From positions 17,281,642-17,345,641 of the forward strand of contig OY759264.1 in the NCBI GenBank assembly GCA_963662155.1: a stretch of DNA of 64,000 nt, in the 5' to 3' direction. The position numbers were made by a program, and so were the translations under genes. Of the stretch, positions 22,901-34,900 are shown piece by piece. The notes beneath the pieces were generated by a model. That model did not search any database. It worked only from the letters and a program-made list of their open reading frames with translations, and was not told the DNA's origin. Every line of letters begins with the position of its first letter. Position 1 is the first letter of the stretch. Origin of the DNA: Lamellibrachia columna (lineage: Eukaryota; Annelida; Polychaeta; Sabellida; Siboglinidae).

Positions 22901-25900
22901 ATATAAAATGTTTTCTCTTTTTAAAACCATGTGATTTTAATTAATTATTTATATATTATTTATTTATTATTACTTTAATTAATTAATGTATTTATTATTA
23001 TATAAAATGTGTACATTTTTAAATAGCTTTTACACATGTGGTTATTAATTTTAATTATTTACATAGACAAGATATTTTAATAGTAATAATTGTAGTTTTT
23101 TAGTACATTAGTAGTTTAAATGTGAATGATTTAATTTATAATGTATACACCATTATACAATACCTCAGAACAACTATTTGGAAAGGGTGCTATATAAAAA
23201 AAAATTTTATTATTATTAATAAAGGTGTCCTCGTGTATGGGCTAGAGAGGATGTCAAGAGGGGTAATTGCCCCCCAGATCTGGATGTTTGAGTTAAATTT
23301 AGGTCTTAGAGCGAGTAGTTTGTTTACTAGTTGTGTTAAATATATTATAAATATATTTGTTAACGAATTATATACAATTATATCATTACTATCCATTGAA
23401 AGTGGACATTTTGGTAAATGTAAAGATTTCTGGTCGAAATTAGATGGCGGATGTTATCACACAAAAATTTGCATCCCTACTAGAAAAAGGTGTTTGGCAG
23501 AATTAACTGGGCTGCATCGTGTAGGCTTCTGCCATAACTCATGTGGTTGAGATATAGAGTCCACGACGGGTTACACATTTACCCCATACATGGTATTTTT
23601 TACATGCACTGGCATAGAAGACATCCTTTTACATTTCCCTTGAGCTGGAGAAGATGGGTGTATAGATATGTCCAGGAATTATGTCTTGGCTCAAACAGAT
23701 ATATTATGTCTCCCTGAATCAGTTTGATGTGTTTTTCTCTTGCAGGAATGTGATACGAAGTGTTGTGACCCGTCCACCTGCAAACTGACCACCAATGCTA
23801 CCTGTGCCACTGGTCAATGCTGTGACCTCTCCACCTGCCAGGTAAGATACAGTTAAATACCTGTCTATCAGCCAGGTAAGATACCGTTAAATACCTGTCT
23901 GTCTGCCAGGTAAGATATAGTTAAATACCTGTTTACCTGCCAGGTAAGATATAGTTAATGACATTGCAGTAGTATTGTCATTGAAGCACCACTGTTAAAC
24001 CATCTCTTGAGGCCTTGTTTTATCTGACAGAGAAACAGGGTCGTTTATATTGAACGTACAATTATTTTCACTGGTTAACCCTTTAGACCCCATGACGTTT
24101 TAATGAAATGTACTCTGATTGCCCACAGTATTCACTTAAATTCAGCAACATGTTTGTAATTTTTACCAAGCAACCTTTTAAACATGTGTTGTCTTATTGT
24201 AATAGTGTGTGAGATATCTGTGTCATCTCCATGTAGCTGAAACCTACCACAACGCCGTGTCGACCAGCCAAGAACGTGTGTGATCTGCCGGAGTTTTGCA
24301 ATGGCGAGGTTGAGTTCTGCCCCAGCGATGTGTCCTTGGAGAACGGCGCCCCCTGTCAGAATGACGTGGTGAGTTGGTGAAGAGACTGGGTGGAGAGGCT
24401 GGGTGGAGAGGCTGGGTGGAGAGACTGGGTGGAGAGGCTGGGTGGAGAGGCTGGGTGGAGAAGCTGGGTGGAGAGACTGGGTGGAGAGACTTAGTGTTTC
24501 CTCAGACATGAGAGACTGTACTGGTCCTCGTCCTTGTTCATGATTTTTTTTTGGGGGGGCACAGTAGTGTCACACCAGTGACAACACCTGAGAACAATAA
24601 CTACCGTGCTGCCATCTAGTGGTAGTCAGTCCGATGAAGACAGCTGAAAGCTGTCGAAGATTATGGAGGGAAAAGGTAAAATTGATTGTGAGAAAAAGTA
24701 AGTAAAAATAATATATTACAATAACCAGTCTGATGACGGATCTCTTTCTTTCTGTGTTTCAGTCGGCCGCATACTGCTACGAGGGAGACTGTCACTCCCA
24801 TGGCTCCCAATGCCAGTTGTTGTGGGGGAAGACAGGGGCCATGTCCCATGACCAGTGTTACTCCTACTACAACACGTATGGTGCTGCCTATGGCCATTGT
24901 GGCTTCAATTGGGTCAACAAGAAGTTCAAGAAGTGTGCAAAAAAGTGAGTGTTTGTGCACGTGTGTGTGTGTGTGCGCGTGTGCGTGTGTGTGTGCGCAT
25001 ATGTGGTTTTCAGGGAATACCGCTTTTGTTCTCAAATCATCACTGTCTGCATGCTATCTCAGTCTTTGTTTGTAAAATTAAGCTGGTTTCCAACATTTCC
25101 TAAATATATATTTACTTTAGAAAACAATGTCAGTTCTCACATGAGTCTGTCATGCAGGTCTTTAAATTGCAATTATGTTTTGCAAACTTTCAACAGTCAT
25201 CATTTATTTTTGTAAAATTAGAAAACCTAATACAGTCGAGCCTCGTTATAACGCGGTGGACAGTAGGCAAAGTCAATCGCCCTACAATTGTTTTTCTATC
25301 TGGCTTTTACTGTAGTAGAGGCGAACATCTTGTTCATCAAAAGCGTAAGTATTTTCATGAAACGTGAAACCTTACAAAAACGCCTTAAACAGAGCAATAA
25401 ACACGTCTTTCGTGTCTGTATGCATTCTTATATGTATATCACTAAAGTTACCTGACAATAACCATGTAAAAGTGTGAAATTATTACCTTTTTGTCAGAAC
25501 GCATGTGCTTGTCAAGGTTTGTATATAACCGGATGTTGTTGTGAGCGAGAAAAGCATGCGGGATTTCCATAGATCTATATAAGGTCACGCTAAGAATTGC
25601 CGTCTGCTGGCCATAGAGTTACATCATTAATAATGCCCCTATTAACTTACTAACGGGTGTTTTATTTATTTCTGTGCTGCTGGCCCATTCTGGCCTCATT
25701 CTACACGAAATCGCGTTTGATCATGTGACCCAAAGGCAACATCACGTGCACAGTATGGCGGCTAATTGTGAAATGTTTTCTATGTCACCGATAAAAGTAC
25801 TCATAAGTAATTATTTGGAGCACATTTCTTCAGTTTCTTGACGCCCAATCGTCGGTTGTATGTCACGGAATACACATGTGAAACGGTTAGTGCGTATCGG

Positions 25901-28900
25901 TTTTAAAACTTAAGTTATTAGTTCCGTAGCCAAATGGCTACGGAACTGCCAAAACCATGCTTTAGCAAATGCCGTACGGGACTTTCGCCCCAGAGACGAA
26001 GAGCGGGGCGAATTTTTTTGCCTAGGTGGACAGGGTCCATGACTTCGGACCGTGTTGTACGCGAGGCGCGTTAGGTGTTCCCATATTAGACACCAGGGAG
26101 CTACTAAGCAACAGCAATCGCCGCCCGCTGCACCAAGCCCAAGAACGCTGTTGAAGCCCTGTGTGCTTGCAGCACTGTCTTATACGCCAACATGCAGTTT
26201 ATGGAACTTATTAAACTTATACTAGCATCAACGTGTATTATTTTTAAATGTCACACCCTGTTGATTCTTGAACTGAATAAAACACATGTACATATACCGT
26301 TGTGGAATAGATCTACTACGGTGATGATGTACTGGATCAATAGGTCGTACGAATCGAAAATAATAACCTGGATTTGAGCAGCCGAAAACGTATATGATTT
26401 GACAAACGCAGCATGTATGCTGATAAAAAAACAGAAAACGACAATAGGTAGAAGTAATAATTGCTTCACTTCATCTTTCAACCTATCTCGACCGAAGCAT
26501 AAATTTATTACACACCACTTAACATTGATTCATCGTTTCATATGCGGATGACGAATTCGTATTTTTGCGAACCAGTAAAACCTTGGGTTAGGAATTTGGC
26601 ATGTTGGTTTCGCGTCGCGAAAACGATTAAGTTTACGATGTAATGGAAGCATGTCATTTCACCTAAGTGTTAAGTTGGTATTGCATGCTAAATGCATTTA
26701 AAACTGTTGATATGATTCTTACGCGAGGCGTTTTTGTGAATCTCGTCGAACTTCGAAGCGAAGCCAGCGTCAGCGATTGATGTCGGCGACAGCGCAAAAC
26801 AAACAACACGTTGATACTCGTTCATTGACATTGTTTAGCTATGTGACAAAAAAAATCAAAGTTAAGGTATGGAAATGTGAGTGGTATCCTTGGAAAGGTC
26901 TTGCAGAGACCTTTCCAATGACACAAATATCTCTTTTATATGACAAACATCAAGAAAGTTATGAAAATTTTTATACGCCCAAATTAACCCACTTTTTGGT
27001 AATTGTAAAACAATAGATAACGAAATGTGACCATAATTTTCTTTATAGTTGTCCTACATCCATTAGAAAGCTTATTAAAAGACAAAGAAGACCACAGTAT
27101 TCTGAAATAGAAAAACATATTTAATCCTCTTGGAAAAAGTGCTGAAAATTTTTTTTTTAATGAAGTTAAAAATTTACCTTTGTTCAGTTACGACCAACAT
27201 TCCGTTACCTCCTGATGGTATATTCCATGTAATCTTGAATTGGTTCTTGCAGCTTAACCCTAAAGCCAGTAAAAGATCTTGCCCTTCTCCAAATTAACTG
27301 TCTTGGCCAATAACAAGTCTGGTAAGTAGTCCATGATTATGAATTGATATGATGGCAGATTTAGGCTCAAGTCTAGTTAAAAGTTCAGTCATATATATTT
27401 ACACAATTATGCATTCATGACAGTTCTAACACAACACCAAATCCTCACAGATAAGGTCTGCTCCCAGTTCATACATAGAAATAGTGTAATCCACTGCATC
27501 GTCATAGGTTTCACCACTGTCCCAGTAACTCACAACATATGGAATCACATTTCCTTTCCTTCAGCTTCTCAATTCTGCCAGAATATGTAGTCTTCTCCTT
27601 TGTGTCTGCATCATACCAAGTGTGGCATATGTTCCGACCAACAGCAGCACCAGTCAGGATGTCTGCAAGATCAGACCAAGTGGTTTCATCACGATCCGGG
27701 AAAGTAGCTTGAATGTCTCTCAAGTCAACACTTTTGACTTTCGCCTCAATATCCTTTCTTTCTCTCTCCACTTTCTTCTGTGTCTTCATCGCTGCATGCC
27801 TAGAGAGCTCCTTCCTAAACTCAACCTGTTTCTTTTGACTTGCCTTCCTATTTTTCCTTGCCCTACGAACAGCCCAGTTCACAATTCGTTCCCTCTCATC
27901 CTTGAACAGACGATCCATGTATGGCACCACACCATCCTTTCTAGCCCTCATCCTCGCCCTGAGGAAATCAATGCTGGCATGTTTGCACCTCTGCTTTCCA
28001 GCACTGAACATTCCCATAATGGCCCACCTTCAGATCTTGGTCAGGGATGGGGCTGTAGGTATACATCAAGAATTGCCGAGCAGCACCTACCTTGGTTGGC
28101 AAAACCGACTTCTTCTTCTTCATGTTGATGGACAGACAAACCTGAGAAAGAGAAATGCAAATTTAAAATCACAAATGGGATGGCAAAAGAAATCGTAGCC
28201 CAGTCTGCCTTACCAGTAAAAAATTTTGATCACCCTAAACATTCAAACAACAGATACTTCAAAAATAGATACCATAATTCTTTGAGAATGTCAAGGTAAA
28301 TTTTATTACTTGATTAAAGTACACAATTGAGTGTGAAATAACCACTGAAAACAACGCATTTTCATGATGACAGCATTTCAGCATGTGAAGCACATGGCAA
28401 TTGTTTTGTAATCAGCCAATCAGATTGCCAGAAATCAGTCACGTGACCTGCATTACGCCAGCTGAATCTATTTTGGCCCAAGGAGGTAGCTTTCAAAATC
28501 TTCAATAATTGGCGTTATAAAGTAAAAAAAAATGCCTAAATTGCACCATGAATAACTTGATAAGAAATAAATATAACAATCAGAACCATTTGTAGTGACA
28601 TTCAATAAAGTTTAGTAGGTTCAAATGGACAATGAATCTGATGTAAAATTCTGCCAGCTTGGGCATTTCCAATGTTGACATCAATTTCTGCGCATCCAAA
28701 TAGATCACTTGGGAATCGTTCAAACAACGTGAAAAGTTCATGAAATACAGAAAACTAATGAAGGAATAATATTATCATAGTTCTGTAAGATATTGTACTC
28801 ACCTTCAGGTGAAGCGATGATGATTTTGATGGGCAAACAAAAACCCAAATTCACGCGAAAACTTTTGGAAGTCTTCCCGTCGTCGGATTCAGAAATTTCG

Positions 28901-31900
28901 AAAACGCGGTGAATCGAGAATCTGTGATCTACGTCATCAAAACAAGAGATCTAGGGTAGCTAGAAAAAAACACGCACAATGAAGCGAAGAGTGCGCCTAC
29001 TGCTACACGGCTCAGCAGCGCAGGTCGATCTGGTCCAAAGTAGTGCTCGAGGCCGAACAAATTAGCGGCAATGCACAGAATTGCCACATACCTACATTGT
29101 TCGCCTAATATTTCTTAAGAATTGTCAAAGCAAAGTAGGTTTAAGCAGGCCAATTTGGCATTTTCCCCTAGCGGCATAAAATCGGGGTCCACAACCGACC
29201 AACCGAACGACCAACCGCGTTACATCCGAATCCGCGTAATAACGGGGCGCGTAATAATGAGGCGCGACTGTACTTATTTTTGAAAACATGTAAAATGTAA
29301 GTAAGATGACCACGAATGAGTTATTATCACAGACGGAATGAAAATGGTTGCCAAATAAAATGTTGTGACTGATGCAGGTGTTGTTTAGTTTTACTAGAGG
29401 TGTGGTGCACTGTTGTGTAAGTTTGACTCTTAACCAAGTTATACTAGACAACATGGCTAACATTGTGTTACAGGGATGTGATGTATAACATTGTGTTACA
29501 GGGATGTGATGTATAACATTGTGTTACAGGCATGTGATGTGTGACATTGTGTTACAGGGATGTGATGTATAACATTGTGTTACAGGGATGTGATGTATAA
29601 CATTGTGTTACAGGCATGTGATGTGTGACATTGTGTTACAGGGATGTTATGTTAACATTGTGATACAGGGATGTGATGTGTATCATTGGTACAGGGATGT
29701 CATGTGTAACATTGTGTTACAGGGATGTCATGTGTGGTATGTTACACTGCACCCATCGCAATGAGAAGCTGATGTTCTGGTCAGACCGGATGTCCTACAC
29801 AATGCCCAGCAATAAGCTGCCCATCGACGGAGAGAAGGTGCGGTGTCTTGGAGCTGTCCTTGATGTCGGACTTGACATGTTTGACCCTGGCATGGTGCCC
29901 AATGGCGCCAAATGTGGTGATGACAAGGTGAGTGTCGATTGGTGATACTGACATGACGACACCGACAAGATGACACCAACATGATGACACCAACACAGGG
30001 CATCACATTTGAGGCGAGCGATCGCTCTCATTCCCTATCGCTCGCGCAAATCAATAATCTAGGGAGCGATTTATCACTCCCGTCAATTGCTAAAATCGCT
30101 CGCTGCATGCAAGTGTTCATCTTGATGTTTCTTGAGTATTAGTTTCACTAGGAAAGTCTACCCTCTTTATAACGCAGTGTTCGGACTCCAATGTTCGGAG
30201 TTCACGTATCATCCGTCACCGGTGATTGCGATCACAGCCTGCTGCACCAAGATGGCAAGAACGCCATCAAAGCCACGATGTGCTGGCCTCGTGGTTTATA
30301 AAGAAGTTATCAAATGAGTGGACTAGCGTCGATGTGTATTATGTTTAAATGTCACATACTGTTGTATGTTGAACTGAATAACGTATACTTATAAGTGTAC
30401 AGTTATGGAATAGATAAGGGATTAACAATATTTCACTACGATCTGATTGACCGACTAGGCTGTAATGGGAATCAAAAATAATAACCTGTATCTGAGCTAC
30501 CGAATACGATTAAATATTGAAAACGACAATTTTAATAATGGTTCCACTTCGTCTTTCAACCGATCTGAAAGCATAAATTCATGACGCACATCTCCGATAC
30601 CACTTAACATTGATTCACTGTTTCATGTGCGGATGACGAATTCATATTTTTATACATGGCGTATTTGTGAATCTCAAGTGCAATTTTCAAAACGCCTAAG
30701 TGAAGTCGCACACCAGTGGCAGTGCCGCATCGAGGCCACTGCCACGGACACTGCTACGCCGTAGGCTACGGCACTGGCCTTGCCTTCAAAACCGTTTCAC
30801 TAATTGCAATGAATGGGGTTTACTAAAGTAAACATTTATTTCATTATACAAAAGTCATAGCACCAACAAGTACCAATTAAAATTTCATGGCGACAACGAC
30901 AGAATGCGAATGGGAAATGGTGGCGCCACCACATGGAAAAAAACTAATAAATCGCTCGCCTAAATTAATTTGGCATGTTTAGGCGAGCGATTTATCGCCT
31001 GTTGTTTTCAAACGTGAAGCCCTGCCAACAGGGTGACACCAACATGGTGACAACATGGTGACACCGACATTGTGTCACCGACATGATACCAACATGGTGA
31101 CACTGACATGGTGACACAGACACTAGAAGTTGGTTGTTGTAATTTTGTTATTGTTATATATGAAATGGCACATTTGTGAATCGTATTCACTTGTCTGTAG
31201 ACTGTTCAAGAAAACATGCTTAGAGTAAGGTTTCTCAGAACGAGGCAGCCGTGTGTTATCCAGGGGGATAATGCACGGTTAAAAAAACCTGATTGATCTA
31301 GAACATTTTACTGTGATATATCCTTCCAGATAACACACGACTACCTCGTTCTGAGAATCCATCCGACATTTAATAATTTTGAATGCGACCGAGCATGCTC
31401 GTTGACATAGACACGTGATTGTTTGTTTTAATTATATGATTGTTCTGAGTTATGTAATCTTCGTCAAATGTCCCCCTAAGTTCCTTCATACTGTAAGAAT
31501 GCTAGCTGCATGTTTACTAACATATATGTATGTAATTATGTATGTAAGTGTGTAGATTCAAATGTTAACTTGCCTTTATGTAGCGGTAGTAACGCTGTTT
31601 GTTGATGTCACTCGAGTGTAACCAGCCAGGTAACAAACACTGCATTATCCGCTAACTAGACAGTCTTGTATACTGGCTCCACTTCCACTGTAGGTTAAGA
31701 GATGATTGTCTTGTATACTGGCTCTACCACCACTGTATGTTAAGAGATTATTGTCTTGTATACTGGCTCCACTTCCACTGTAGGTTAAGAGATGATTGTC
31801 TTGTATACTGGCTCCACTGCCACTGTAAGTTAAGAGATGATTGTCTTGTATACTGGCTCCACCGCCACTGTATGTTACGAGATGATTGTCTTGTATACTG

Positions 31901-34900
31901 GCTCCACTGCCACTGTAAGTTAAGAGATGATTGTCTTGTATACTGGCTCCACCGCCACTGTATGTTACGAGATGATTGTCTTGTATACTGGCTCCACTGC
32001 CACTGTAAGTTAAGAGATGATTGTCTTGTATACTGGCTCCACCGCCACTGTATGTTACGAGATGATTGTCTTGTATACTGGCTCCACTGCCACTGTAAGT
32101 GATGCTTGTCATACTGTGTTTAGACGTGTCACATTCTTTCAGTTGTGTGTCAACCACGAATGTGTGCCTGTGGCCAGTTTGGATAATCCAGTCAGCCCTG
32201 ATTGTCACAGTAAGGGGGTAAGTTGGCCTTAGATTGTCACGTTTTAGATAATTATATTGTCAGTTATTAGGTAAGTTATTGTAGAGTATGTTTTCACTGT
32301 TGCAGGGGTAGAAAGTGTTTAGTTTTAAATGTAGACGTCAGTACTGCAGAAAGGTTACCAGTTGTATATATGTAAACAGGTCTTGCAGAAAATAGATAAT
32401 AACTTTACTCCACAGATAAAGTTACAGTATTAAAAATAACATTGTGGCTGTATAGGTAGTATACTTACTATGAAGTAGGAAGTTTATAATTGTATCATAT
32501 TCTATGTTACTTTTATGTAGTCCAGTTGTTTGAGTGTCAATGTTTAATGTCATGTTGTGTCATGTTGTATAGGTCTGCAACAGCCTAGGTCAGTGTCACT
32601 GTCAGGTGGGGTATGCACCTCCTTATTGTGACAAAGCCGGCAACGGGGGCAGTCTCCACAGTGGCCCAATAAAAATATACACATGTGAGTTCAACATGGA
32701 TGACTGTCACTAAGGGGCCATTCGCAGTTGTTGACATTTATCTATTTGTACAAAGCGCACTAATTCTCATGCTCCCCCCCGCCCTCCTGAATTAGTACTT
32801 TAAAATATTGATAATTCTCCAGATAAAAAATATATATCGATGTAACAATGTTATAACACATTGAGTGTATAGAACGTACAAAAATAACCATCAGACTATG
32901 TTTACAAGTATTTATCTCCAATAATTGTGTTAAAGCTTTGTGTTTTTTTACAACTCCATGGTGACATATTGAAAATTGTTTTCCACGAAGTTGTGAAATG
33001 TGACAGACTATTACAGTGCCGCACCATGAACAGTTACACGATTTTAAAACAATAGTAGTTCTGTAACAGTTCACTGCATGGCGCTGCATGATCACCCCCT
33101 TTAGTACGCGGGCCTTGACCTCCTCTCCCTTTAGTATGTGGGCTTTGACCCCCTCCCCCTTTAGTATGCAAGCCTTGACCCCTCCCCCCTTTAGTATACA
33201 GGCCTCCCCTTTAGTATGCGGGCTTTGACCCCCTCCCCCTTTAGTATGCGGACTTTGACCCCATCCCCCTTTAGTATGTGGGCTTTGACCCCCTCCCCTT
33301 TAGTATGTGGACTTTGACCCCCTCCCACCATTAATATGCGTGCCTTGACCCCCTCCCCCTTTAGTATGTGGGCTTTGACCCCCTCCCCCTTTAGTATGTG
33401 GACTTTGACCCCCTCCCCCTTTAGTATGTGGACTTTGACCCCCTCCCACCTTTAGTATGCTGGTTTTACCCCCTCCCTCTCTTTACTATGCGGCCTTGAC
33501 CTCCTCCCCCTCTTTGCTATGCGGGCCTTGACCCCTTCCCCCTTTAATATGCAGGCATTGACCCCCTCCCCCTTTAGTATGCGGACCTTGACCTCCTCCC
33601 CCTTTAGTATGCAGGTCTTGACCCCCTCCCACCATTAGTACGCATTGTACGAACAGGTAAATGTTGACAGTTGTGACTGTCCTCTAGTATTAAGTTGAAT
33701 CATTTCAGTGTTCTTCTTCATTGACATTTGACATGACATTTGCATAACATTTTAACTTAACATCAACTTAACATTTAACTAAACATCAACTTGAAATTTA
33801 ACATCTTACTTGACATTTTTAGCAGAACAGTAACTTGACATATACTTGACATATAACTCAACATTTAATTTGCTATTTAAATTGTATAAGAAAAATGTAG
33901 GGAAATTAAAATCCTTGATGCTCTGGCAGCCTGGCTAGGAAACTTGACATTTACTTGTCATTTAACTCAACATTTACTTAACATTTGTCTCAACATTTAA
34001 CTTGACATTTTCTCAACATTTACTTGACATTTATCTCAACATTTACATCAACATTTAACTTTACAAGTATTTTACATGACATTTAACTCAACATATACTT
34101 GACATTTAACTAAACATTTACTTGATATTTAACTCAACATTTATTCCGGTAATTTCTCTGGTTGACCAAGGGCTGACATATTAACCATCGTGAGCAATAA
34201 GCGCATGTACAGTTCTAAGAAATTGGGGTAACTGAGACTACAAGTGACGTATTAAGGGAGGCCAGAATACACAGAATCAATACAGTATCAAACAAACATG
34301 TTATTTTGCCAGAAAGAGGACTAATTTAGTAAACAAAGGCCAAAATATGTTACATAAGTTGAATTTGGATGCAAATAGCATGGCCATATCCTGTTGGCAA
34401 GTATAGGAATAGGTGTATACAAATATATTTTCATTTGGTGAACAGATATTGCCAGAATACCAGTCATGTTGTAGGGCTATCTAACAGCGTGGCCTATGAC
34501 ATTAAGATGTGGTGTGTTCAACAAGATTTTGCTAGTAAACCACTGGCGTGGTATTCTCAATTGTATAATTACAAATGGTTGTTTTAGTAACTCATAAGTG
34601 CATAGGCCATAAAACATGACTTTTGTTTACCCTAACATTTAACTTGACATTTACCCCCCGGTACTAGTATTCTACTTGACATTTAACAACATTTTGCTTG
34701 AAATTTACTTGACATTTGACTCAACATTTTACTTGACGTTTGCAGCGAGCAAGAGCCTCCTGGTCGGACTTCTAGTGTTCTTTCTCCTTATCCTTCCACT
34801 GCTCGCTCTTGCCGTCTTCTGTGGATATCTACATCGCGCACATCTCAAGAAAGTCTGGAGAAACAGTGCTGCGAAACGTTACAGGTATAGCCAGTTGAAT

